The notes under the pieces: generated by a model
Told to the model about the DNA's origin: nothing
Seen by the model: only the letters and a program-made list of their open reading frames with translations
Database searches by the model: none
Position numbers and translations under genes: made by a program
Shown here: piece by piece, positions 47,301 through 56,560 of the stretch
Position numbering within the stretch: position 1 is the first letter of the stretch
Layout of the letters: each line of letters opens with the position of its first letter
Assembly (NCBI RefSeq): GCF_029962835.1
Contig: NC_080588.1
Location: 13,906,001 to 13,970,000 of the forward strand
Length of the DNA stretch: 64,000 nt
Direction: 5' to 3'
Source: Magnolia sinica
Lineage: Eukaryota > Streptophyta > Magnoliopsida > Magnoliales > Magnoliaceae

Positions 47301-47697
47301 ATGTAGCTATTATCTCATCGAACTCTTTCAAATGTAAATATGGACTTTCAGATTCAAGTCCATGGAATTTGGGAAGGAGTTGGATAACTCCTGGCTTGAT
47401 GTCCATTTGTCCTGTGTTTTCAGGAAAAATCATGCATGAGGGCGTACTCACTCCAGCCGGTTGTAGAAAATCTCGTAAAGTACGAGGCGGGGGTGCCTGT
47501 TGCACCTCATTTTCATCTTGGGTATCCTCCACCCTGGGTGGAAGTAGAGGAGGTTGGTCTTCAGCCATAATTTCAGTTAACTCAGGGGATTTCGAGTGGT
47601 GTCTAGTCCTGCGATGGATAGTCAACCCCTCAACCACTCCTCCTTCAGTCAAGAGACGTCGAGTGTCGTCACGGGCCCACTTGGGCATGAAAAACAC
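44347..47697 (-). CDS. gag-pol: Athila C Gag-protease-reverse transcriptase, 1116 aa
   Basis: A single open frame from MFFMPKWARDD through Gag (residues about 100-290, WLHSLRPRSIGTWNDMQREF), zinc knuckle CGICDCNIHTIENC, protease ALLDLGASVNLIPYS, and the RT with FMDDFSVYG. It keeps the frame that B lost at 14569-14573. It terminates at 44347-44349 in CHFMV, so the RT thumb, RNase H and integrase are cut off. Gag and pol thus share one frame in this family. Length is close to that expected up to this point. Confidence 0.9.
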   Translation of the reverse strand: MFFMPKWARDDTRRLLTEGGVVEGLTIHRRTRHHSKSPELTEIMAEDQPPLLPPRVEDTQDENEVQQAPPPRTLRDFLQPAGVSTPSCMIFPENTGQMDIKPGVIQLLPKFHGLESESPYLHLKEFDEIIATLCFPNVSEDTIRLKLFPFSLKEKAKTWLHSLRPRSIGTWNDMQREFIKKFFPHHKMITLRKAIMNFAQKEDETFFQCWERFKDLVSSCPQHGFETWRITNFFYDGLTSSMRQMVETMCNGEFINKDVDEVWDYLDSLAEKTQSWDYYPKSNTTSRPTQLKEKGGLYLLKEEDDLKCKVTTLIRKVEAMEGKKDKVNEIVCGICDCNIHTIENCPTIPAFRGVLNEQANAVNNYQRPFTGPNSNTYNPGWKNHPNFSWRNGQTATPPGFFNQNPNQVKPQEEPVQNPIQELAQAMRGITDFMQKIDSHITAIEKGMLPAQPLPNPKPQYENNDPSTSNQMGHAKSITTLRSGKIIDKTLPVRPEKPQEPEEDNNDGSSDALQKVKPELLEKPVAPFPQRLVSPKPLSTSQDILEVLKQVKVNIPLLDVVKQIPSYAKFLKDLCTTKRRKIIQKKIFLTEKVSAILKQDVPQKFKDPGSPTISCVIGNHRIDHALLDLGASVNLIPYSVYKQLGLGELKPTLTTLQLVDRFVCVPRGIIEDVLVQADRFYYPIDFIILDTEPISNMSTQIPVILGRPFLATSNAIINCRNSIMTMSFGNLTLESNIFFNNGSNAEDDDDFHDINMIDSFVEDTTPLTLFSDYLETCLAHSHDFDNDMIRETCALLDTAPVLEVNRWRPQFEELPQTDVVPLPSNLKPPKLDLKPLPSDLKYAYLGQDETYPVVISAHLEKEQESMLISTLIEHKGALGWTIADLKGIDPSICTHHIYLEDNAKTARQPQRRLNPNMKEVVKAEVLKLLDVGIIYPISDNQWVSPTQVVPKKSGITIVANANNELVPTRVTTGWRMCIDYRKLNTVTRKDHFPLPFIDQILERLAGHSYYSFLDGYSGYNQIEIAPEDQEKTTFTCPYSTFAYRRMPFGLCHAPATFQRCMLSIFSDMVGQYLEVFMDDFSVYGPSFSKCLESLKCVLKRYEEKNLVLNWEKCHFMV

Positions 47698-48436
47698 TCG
47701 CGACCCTCGATTAAAAACCTAATCCTAAGAAAGGAAAAGAAAATCTAGAAAGAAAGAGAGAGTTGGAAAGAAATTACCAAATTGGAGTCCTAAGTTAAAA
47801 ACCTGCAAAATAAAACAAAAATAAGTTAGATTCTTAAAAAGAGAAGAATGATACTTTAAAAGAAAAATAACAGTAAATTAATTTCTAAAAGAAGGTAAAA
47901 GAAGAGTGGAAATTTCTAAAGTAATTTGGGAAAGATCTAAACTAGAAAGTAAATTATTAAAAGAGAACTGAAAAATAGAAAGTAGGGAAGGAGTGTACCG
48001 AATTAGAGATTTCTATCTTAAAAGCCTACAAAATAGGAAGGTTAGTTTCTAAAAAATTATAAAAATAAATTAGGAAACAAATTAGATTCTAAAATTAGAA
48101 AGTTATTAAAAATAAAAGTAGAAAATTGATTAAGAAATAACCTAGTTCTAAGAATAAACTATTTCCTACAGATGGGAGGATACTAGAATTAGAAAATTTA
48201 TAAAATTCAAACCCTAATTCTACAAATAGAAAAAGTAGAAGAATTAGAAAAGGATTACCAATTTAGAAATTTATGTCAGGATCCTACAAGACAGGAAAAC
48301 ATGTTAGTTTCTAAAAATAAAATAAACAAAAAAAACTTTAACCTAAAGTTAGTAAAATCCTAATCTTAACCTAATTCTAAAACTAATTAATCCCAGAAAA
48401 CGTAACCGTCAGTCTCCGGCAACGGCGCCAAAAACT
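47698..48436 (-). other. C 5' leader
   Basis: AT- and purine-rich leader like B 17224-17955 with repeated CTAAAA stretches and indels relative to B. No open frame is supported. Confidence 0.6.
48413..48430 (-). other. Primer-binding site, tRNA-Asp type, C
   Basis: The minus strand reads TGGCGCCGTTGCCGGAGA, six bases inside the LTR, with one difference from the tRNA-Asp complement known for Athila elements. Confidence 0.82.
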
Positions 48437-50687
48437 TGTTCACTCCCCAAGTATAGGGTTGTGATGTAGTAATAAACTCAGTAAGACCGAGGTCGAATCC
48501 ACAGGGACTGAAACTTGTACGTTTCCTGAAACTAGGTAGAAATAGAACTAGCCTAAGATGTAATCAAAATCAAATGTAAATTTAAGGAATAATGGTGGAA
48601 TAATTATCTAAAACTTTAAGGAATTCAGAGGAAGAAACTAGGGATTCAGAGGATCCACTTGTAGAGATCAGGGAGATCTTATGCATGCATCAAGGATTAT
48701 GGAATTCAAACTGAATTTTCTTGGTCTAGTTTTCAAGAGATGAAAGGTATATGAATTAGAATGGATTCCATCATCTAACCATGCCCAGGAGACAAAGCAA
48801 ACAACAGGATTAAACTAATTACCAACCAATCAACAATGTATGAGGATCAGGAAGGGTACTGTCATCCTACCATGCCCATGGAGCAATGATGAACAACAGG
48901 GCTTCCTGACTTCATAAACATAAAAAAAAGGGGAAAGAAATATTCAAAGCCATTGCAAACCCATTGTAATTTCAGTCACAACAGACCATTAAAGACTAAT
49001 AAAAATATTCCTTATAATAATCATCAAAGAACAAATTCAGTTCATGCATTCACATTAAAAGCATAAAGTAGTGTCCCATCTCAATACAAGCTTCACCTCT
49101 TAGCCCTAGCTAAGAGGATTAGCCCGTCATGATGTGGCTAACAAAAATAACAAAATAAAAACTAAAAAGGAAAAGAAAAGAATAAGAAGGAAAAAGAGAA
49201 AACCCACTCCACGTCCAGCCTTTCTTCAACCGTCCAAAACTCCAACTCCTCCGCCAAAACACTGCCGTTCCCTTGATCCAGCAGAAGTGCCAGCAGCCAC
49301 ACACGCTCCTGCAGAACATGCACCAGCAGAAAACGTCCAGCCTTCCTCCATTTTCCTCTTTCACTTTTCTTCCTTTCTTCCTTTTCTTCCTCACGTTCAA
49401 AATCCAAGATCGAGTACCCCCTCCTCCCTTTCTTCCGTTCCATTTTAAAGATGGAAAAGCCCCCCTGGTGCTGTGGAGTCCTGAAGGGATTAGGCTGCGG
49501 AAAGCTTCGCAGCCAGCCTGCGAAAGAACGCAAAACAGTTTGCGTTTGAATGAAGTTTGAGATGGATGAACGTCCTAAGCTCCGATTTTGGCTTCTTGGT
49601 TGGGGTAAAGACCCACTTATAAGGATTTTGGACGGTTTGGATCGGCAATCCGGCAGTGATAGAGATCACGGAATGCCCCACAAGCTCCGATTTTCACGGT
49701 CGCGCGCGGGCTGCGTAAACAGAGCCCGAATTGTTACCGCTGGACTCTCGGTGAGGTCCACTTAATTTCCCCTTTGCAAAATCCATGCCGTCCACCGGGT
49801 TCTTCTCACAAAACCGTTCGGATCTGGTCGGTTTTGGATCGACGCTGAAGCGGCCCACCTAATTTTTCATATCACCGTTCAACCTGAGTTTCAACGGTCA
49901 AAATCCGCTACACGCTGCTTCCTAGAAAAATTCCACCTAGGTGAGGTTAATAACCCTCCTCTGTACACAATGGACGGTCCAGATTGATAATTTTGATGAG
50001 GAATGGGCCCCACTGCACAGAACCGACGGACGGCGCAAGGACGCTGTGTCCATTTTTGATTTGGAGAAGGAGATGTCGGTCAGCGTGCGCTGATCGACTT
50101 TGAGGATGTTTGGTGCACGCCCGGTGCACCTGCGTTCCTTGCACTTGCACTGCATGTACGGGTCCCACAGAGATGTTTGTGAGAAATCCGCTCCGTCTAT
50201 CCGTTTGGTCAACTCATTTAAACAGTTGAGACCAAAAATGGAGAGTATCCAGATATCGGGTGGGCCCCACTTAAGGATTTAAGGGGTTGATCTATCGGTT
50301 TGGCCACTTCCACGGTGATCTAATGGCTGATTTTTGATTTGTACGACTTATTTAAGGTCTTCAGACCATATATGGAGTTTCGAGCTAATCAGATGGCGGG
50401 AACTATGTGATCTTGCATTTTTCACCAATTTCGGGCCTCTTTAACGTGAATGGCTTGATTTTCTCGGATCTCTGGTGTGTAATTCCATCGATCTTGGTCC
50501 CCTGGAGTCCGTCCCTTGCCTTGGGTGTCATCAGAGCGTCAAATCCATGGTTTAAGCACCCTTTTTCAGTTCATGCTTGTAAATACACTCTGCGTCACAA
50601 ATACAATTAAATCAGGCTATTAAACGGTATCATGCTTGTAAATCCATGCAATAAATGGGTCTGATATGCAATATTTGACCCTCAACA
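48437..50687 (-). repeat. C 5' LTR
   Basis: 2251 bp, almost identical to 38790-41024. The hairpin at 50075-50098 carries one C-to-T change that still allows G-U pairing. Confidence 0.92.
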
Positions 50688-50692
50688 GGGAT

Positions 50693-52410
50693 CGGGGGGG
50701 AATATCATGAAACCGTCTCTTTTGATGGATGAATTTAGGGTTGGGATAGATGAGTTGAAGAAGGAGAGAGAGGAGTTGAAGAAGGAGAGGGATGAGCTGA
50801 GGAAAGAGAAGGAAGAGTTGAGAAAGAGAGAAGAGAGGCTCGATGAGAGGGAGGCATTGTTGAAAGAGAGAATTGTTGAGGATGGAGAGAGCAGATCTGA
50901 ACAGGAGAGCGTAGTTGAAGAAAGAGAAGGAATTGTATTTCATCATGAAAGAGGAGTTGACTAGGCTGATGTGTGAGTTGTCGAAAGAAATTGAAAACTT
51001 AGTGAAAGAGAGCGAGGCCTTGAAGAAGGAGAACGAATATTGCTATATACAGAGGGGACATTTTATGAGGCATGAGGACAAGGAGTTGAAGAATAAAGTG
51101 GAGGTTGAAGATATGAAAGAAAAAGAATAGGGAAATGTGGAGTTGGAGGTGTAATCGTATGGTATGGCGGAGCATAATCTATTGGATGAAGCACCCGTTT
51201 CTCCTCTTGTTTATGTAAGGAGAACTAAAAGGGTACTGAAGCCATCCTATTATATGGTTTCTCCATTCTTGTCCCTGTCTTCGATCGATATAACCCCGAA
51301 CGTGGTGAGGTGACCTGAGGAAGTCATAAACTTTTCTACATCTCTGATACCATATCATCTACAGATGGATCCATTCAGGATGCTATTGAAAGATGAACTT
51401 AAAGATCTAAAAAACTACTATGAAGCAAATAAGGAGATGGGAGAGGCTTCATGGTTCAAGTCTATATGGGTAGATGACGCGTGGGTTGATAGCGTGGTAA
51501 GCATTCGTATGAAAGTGTCTATATACATTGGCCTTCATATAGTTATATCTTTTAATCGAATATTTCTAAATCATATTACCTTGTGGAGTAGGCTATTGAC
51601 AAATATGTTGACTTCCTAGAGGAAAGGTAGTCTGATTGTGCAATTGCATATACCCAAGATTGCAAGTTCTGTCCCACCTATTTTATGGTAAATATTTACT
51701 TCAGAGTATCGCTAACTTGTTTTTTCAATTAGATCATGTTTTTTCTACTTGTATTGATCTTTTATTACGTTTGTTACAGCCATGCCTTCAAACTAGTATG
51801 CCGACTCTAAGGGCGTATCGGGACTCGAAGTTTGCTTCGGAACGTGCAACGTTGGTAGGCATGATGAACAATGTCATCGCAATTGCCAAGCAGCGGGGTA
51901 AATCTCATGCCAAGGAGATTCGGTATAGTGAACAGGTAATGCATTCGTCACATAACATCAAAATAGGTCATAATGTGTTCTTTGATCATATTTTTAACTG
52001 ACAGCCTACTTCTTAAACATGGACAGGTTTATGTACCCGTCAACCATGATAACTGTCATTGGTTCTTGATGGTCCTATATCCAAGATAGCGGGAGATCAT
52101 TATTATCGATAGCTTAGTGTCAAATGCTCTCTTAAAGTATAAGCAGATGATCGATTTGATGACGGAGGCACTCTCGATTCTCTTCTATGCCACCGGAGAC
52201 GTCACCGCGCTTGAAGGGAAGACTTGGACCTCCAAATCCATGAAATCTGTGCCGAAGCAATGCAATGGTTTTGACTGTGGCATATTTGTAATGAAATTTA
52301 TCGATATACTGTGCAGTGGTCGCACCTTAGAGGGAACAGACATGCAAAAATTCACTATACATTGGAGGAGGTCAATAGCGTATGATTATTTGTCTGTAAC
52401 CTATAAATGA
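50693..52410 (+). pseudogene. DUF1985/Ulp1-like gene, 3' part (coiled coil and C48 protease)
   Basis: After the insertion, 50707-51130 encodes a Glu/Lys-rich coiled coil (ELKKEREELKKERDELRKEK) with a frameshift near 50920. A basic segment RRTKRVLKPSYYMVSPF follows near 51215-51270. Exons with plausible GT-AG borders are at about 51361-51496, 51613-51688, 51780-51936 and 52027-52410. The last is a Ulp1/C48 SUMO-protease-like domain. Histidine is at 52057-52059 (CHWF), aspartate at 52108-52110 (IIDSL), glutamine at 52258-52260 and cysteine at 52276-52278 (PKQCNGFDCGIF), all in one frame. A TAG at 52087-52089 lies between histidine and aspartate, and another stop is near 51636. The triad is intact but the frame is not. 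Confidence 0.82.
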
Positions 52411-52545
52411 TACTTGTCGTAGGCATGAGATGAAAAGGATAATTTTGTAGAATTTTGTATTATATATAGTGTTGTATATACTCCTCACAATTTGTACTTC
52501 ATGAAAATTTATAATGAATTAAATTTCATAACGTGTAAATGTTTC

Positions 52546-53745
52546 CGTCGCTCAACTTTCATGCTTGCTTTGTTCAACTTTTAGTTTGCCCCGCCTAATT
52601 TCAAGTTTCTTTATCTTACTTTATACTTATCCTTGCTCAATTCCTATGTTTTCTTGCTCAATTTCTATGTTACCTCGCTCAATTTGTAGGTTGCCTCACT
52701 CAATTGCTAGGTTCTCTCACTCAATTTATATGTTGCCTTGCTCAATTTCTAGCTTCCCATCGCTAAATTCATAGGTTGCCTCGCTGAATTTCTACGTTGC
52801 CTCGCTCAATTGCTAGGTTGCCTCGCTCAATTCCAAGGTTCCTTCGCTCAATTCCTAGGTTCTCTTGCTCAATTTTTAGGTTGCCTCGCTAAATTTCTAG
52901 CTTCCATTGCTCAATTCCTAGGCTGTCTCGCTCAATTCATAGGTTCCCTCGCTCAATTTCTAGCTTCACTCGCTGAATTTCTAGCTTCTCGCGCTAAATT
53001 TCTTCGTTGCCTCGCTCAATTCCTAGGTTGCTTTGCTCAATTTATATATTGTCTCGCTGAATTTCTAGCTTCCCTCGCTCAATTCCTAAGCTGTCTCGCT
53101 CAATTCATAGGTTCCCTTGCTGAATTTCTAGCTTCCCTCGCTCAATTTCTAGCTTCACACTGAATTTCTAGCTTCCCGCACTAAATTTCTATGTTGCCTC
53201 ACTCAATTCCTAGGTTGCTTTGCTCAATTTATATACTGTCTCGCTGAATTTCTAGCTTCCCTCACTCAATTCCTACGTTCCCTCGCTCAATTCCTAGGTT
53301 CTCTTGCTCAATTTTTAGGTTGCCTCGCTGAATTTCTAGCTTCCCTCGCTCAATCCTATGTTCCTTCGGTCATTTCCTAAGTTCCCTCGCTCAATTTCTA
53401 GCTTCCCTCGCTCAATTCGCAGGTTACCTCGCTTAATTTGTATGTTCCCTTGTTTAATTCCTAGCTTCCCTCGCTCAATTCGTAGGTTGCCTCGCTCAAT
53501 CCATAAGGTCCCTTGCTCAATTTCTAGCTTCCCTTGCTCAATTCATAGGTTGCCTCGCTTAATTTGTATGTTCCCTCGCTTAATTCCTAGCTTCCCTCGC
53601 TCAATTCATAGGTTGCCTCGCTCAATCTGTAGGGTCCCTCGCTCAATTTCTAGCTTCTTTCGTTCAATTCGTAGGTTGCCTTGCTTAATTTATATGTTCC
53701 CTCGCTCAATTCCTAGCTTCCCTCGCTCAATTTGTAGGTTGCCCA
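52546..53745 (+). repeat. 21-bp minisatellite, right array
   Basis: The same unit and orientation as 34976-37480 (TTCCCTCGCTCAATTTCTAGC variants), roughly 57 copies, starting about 135 bp after the Ulp1 stop. Open frames at 52810-53163 and 53358-53783 are made only of heptapeptide repeats and are not accepted as genes. Confidence 0.9.
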
Positions 53746-53759
53746 ATTTGCCATATGTG

Positions 53760-54136
53760 AGCCCAAAGAGCCATTTTAGCTAATAAGTGGCACTTGGGGC
53801 CAACTGAACTAAGCTGCAGGGTATATATAACCCTTTAAACCCTCTCTCCCTAACTCCCATAGCAAATTTACAGCAGCTGAGAGAGAGAAAAGAGAGGAGT
53901 GAGAAAGAAAGAGAGAGAGAGAGGGAGGGAGGGTGTGAGTGCTTGGGAAGTAGGAAATTGGAATTCCCACACTCCCACATCTGTCATTCACCGGAGACCA
54001 CGGTCCGACTGCCGTAGATGCGAAGTGTGGCCCATAAAAGGTAAAAAATTCGAGCTCTCTTCTATTTTTCTTAGCAATGGCAGCATGCATGTGTCTTGAC
54101 ATGCGATTCCTTGGGCACCGGCACAAAGAACCCTAG
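53760..54136 (+). promoter_or_regulatory. Promoter-like segment with TATA box, GA-rich leader and 19-codon frame
   Basis: GTATATATAACCC at 53821-53833 is followed by a CT-rich then GA-rich tract (53879-53935), as in plant core promoters and 5' leaders. The first good ATG context (AGCAATGGC, 54077) opens a 19-codon frame ending TAG at 54134-54136. No protein is recognised and nothing downstream to 54700 is clearly coding. It could be a host promoter captured next to the array, a noncoding RNA promoter, or an LTR fragment. Confidence 0.35.
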
Positions 54137-55200
54137 GACAAACCATTTGGCGAATTCGAGCACTAAAATCTTAGAGGAGTCGCATGTGCCTTGCTTAATT
54201 TCCTGTATGTACATAAGCCACAAGATAACTGATTTCCTCTTCTACGGGAGGACTCTGTGCCGCAAGTGGGAACTCTTCCGGGTTCACTAGAACTACAAAG
54301 AGGTGACATCCGACCCTTGACCCAAACCCTAGGCTAGTCAGGTTTTCTCTTTCTAAATATCCTTATAAACTCCATATGTTGGATAGGTTCAGACGACCTA
54401 AAACCCATATCATATGTTAATTGGGTTTTCTCTTTCCTAATTCACTTATAAATGCTATACATATATTAAATTTGATGATTATATAAATGCGCAAACCCAC
54501 TAATGTGTTTTGTGTTCGATGAAATCCCTGTGTGGGCCTGAAAATAACATTATGCTAGTATCGTAGCGATTATCAAGCCACGGAGACACATAATTTTTAA
54601 AAATTTTATGGGAATCTCAACTAACTGCCTGAATTAAGGAGCGACCTGATTCGAGTTGGCCACAATTGGCTTGTTGAACTCGATTGACTTGTTTGACTCC
54701 ATTTCTAGAGAAGAAAAAGAGGAGTACCAGGTGGCATAAGAAGCCTGGAATCAGAAAAGAATCCTCGGTAAGTCTCAATCCATACTCATTTGTTTGACCT
54801 CACTCACATCATGCATAAGCCACTAATAAAGTGAGAAATGAACTCTTCCAATTTTGATGCAGTTGCATCTCGAACAGGTACACATGTGAAAGCAAAAAAT
54901 CAACATGCTTAACAAATAATAGTGATTAAAAACGGTAGAATATACTTTCCATATTGGAAGGAAGTAAATTTCTGCTTTACAAGGAAAAAAAAATAAAGAA
55001 ATCAAATTCTCAATCAATTTCGCAACAATATTTCCGGAAGAACTAATGCAAAAGAGAATCGTTGCCAAGAAGATTGCAGCATATTTTTTTTTGAAAGGTA
55101 AGATTGTTCTGCTACTAATTTGTGATATAAGAAAATTCAACATTGCTAATTTGTAGTAGTGTAAATAATATAAAAAAGAATTGATTTTCTTGAGGTTTTA
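54137..55200. other. Unassigned intergenic DNA
   Basis: AT-rich sequence with no frame or repeat I can support. The 64-codon frame from 54096 has no recognisable family. Confidence 0.35.
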
Positions 55201-55240
55201 GGCAAGTGAAACACACTACAGTTGAGGTGTGAATGCCATT

Positions 55241-55417
55241 TGTGGGGTCGACCGGGTCCACCTGGTCGATCCCGAACTGTTGTCCAACCGACCCGGTCGA
55301 CCGCTGTTGAGGATTGTAATTTTTTAGTTTGGGGTCGACCAGGTTTACCCGGTCGACTGGGTGTGCTGGACAATCGTTCGGGGTTGACTAGGTTTACCCG
55401 GTCGACCCCGAACCGTT
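55241..55417. repeat. GGTCGACC-rich cluster
   Basis: Imperfect units of GGGTCGACC(G/A)GGTxxACCxGGTCGAC recur about four times, each self-complementary. GC content is far above the surroundings. It sits inside a copy of the dispersed MITE-like repeat. Confidence 0.65.
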
Positions 55418-55760
55418 GCTATTTTTGGTGTGGTCCACTTGAGCCTTGGAATTGTTGCTGGACAACCATTCGGGGTCGGCATAGGCATACTCCATGCCTA
55501 TGAATGTTTTAACGATGAAAATCATTGTCACCACTGCTATTTTTGGTGTGGTCCACTTGAGCCTTGGAAATGACTCATTTTTAGGATAAAGATCTAAAAT
55601 GAGCTTGCTAAATGGATGAACAGTGTACATATAATAAATACATCATTGTGGGGCCCATGTAACTTTGATCTCCTTTAAACCATTCATACAACTCGGAGCT
55701 CGAGGAGTGTTAGTGCTCGTCTTCGCATGACACTTACCCACACCAACCAATCCGCTTCCC
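55418..55760 (-). mobile_element. Partial MITE-like repeat
   Basis: GCTATTTTTGGTGTGGTCCA is present twice (55418 and 55536). Then come the TAAAATGAGCTTGCTAAATG block and an end (55640-55760, GTAACTTTGATCTCC, AATCCGCTTCC) homologous to 33597-33735. It is a member of the family at 31691-33990. Confidence 0.6.
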
Positions 55761-56560
55761 CTACCGAAGTAAAACGATGATTACACAAGAATACAAAATC
55801 CATTTGAAGTAAATGGTGTGTTTGGTTGCACAAAATGTCATGATATTTCTTGATTAGTGCAATATGTTGTTAATTTTCATGGAATATGGTACGACCAAAT
55901 GCACCACGGGGAAGAAACGGTGATACAACTTCAATGATTTTATTTTTTCATTTTACCTTAATTTTAAAATCTGGATTGAAGTGAAGATCATATCAGGACC
56001 ACCAATCAATACTTGGGAGAGTAAATCCAAATGAGGCAATTTTCATAAATTGGATCTAAATTACATCATTAGTCGGCAGGGGAAGTTTGTAAAACTCTAG
56101 CCCTCCAATACTCAATGACCTCAGGCGTTACTCTAAATTTTTTCGAGTAAAATATGCGTCCCCACGTGCACACACACATGTTTGAAACTCGGGAACTAAG
56201 AGAACTTATAAGTGAAACCTTAATTCATAAACACTAACCTCAATAACACTTTGCATAAGAATGAAATCAACTACATGAGGGACCCAAATCATTTGATCCT
56301 CTGTCTGTCTAGTCCCTTGGGTCCAGGGCAGTCAAAATCCTTCACTGATCATTAGAGTAGACCTTTCATATGAGAATAACTTATAAAAAGCACAAACCAA
56401 CCTTTACGACTAAGAACGGTGGCTGCACTAGGATAAGAATCCGTGCTCTATCAGTTTAACAAACCTGAGCAGATAGAAAGTTAAAAGAAACCATATTTTG
56501 TCTGTCCGACTGACAAATTGCATTAAGTCATAGAAATCTCACACGTGAGTTACCCATTTT
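55761..56560. other. Unassigned intergenic DNA
   Basis: No supported gene or element. Confidence 0.35.

Larger units (their letters stand above)
38790..50687 (-). mobile_element. Complete Athila-type Ty3/gypsy element C
   Basis: Perfect TSD GGGAT at 38785-38789 and 50688-50692. LTRs are 38790-41024 (3') and 48437-50687 (5'), both TGTTCACTCCCC...CCCTCAACA on the plus strand. They differ by a ~15-bp indel near 39620/49280 and a few substitutions, so insertion is fairly recent. The interior is 7.4 kb with Gag-protease-RT-RNase H-integrase. It disrupts a Ulp1-like gene. Proteins are nearly identical to B, but the central part of the LTR differs strongly. Confidence 0.93.

Noticed and set aside
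52810-53783. Frames of 117 and 141 codons with heptapeptide repeats
   Set aside because: They are forced by the 21-bp period; there is no composition or domain beyond the repeat and no start context.
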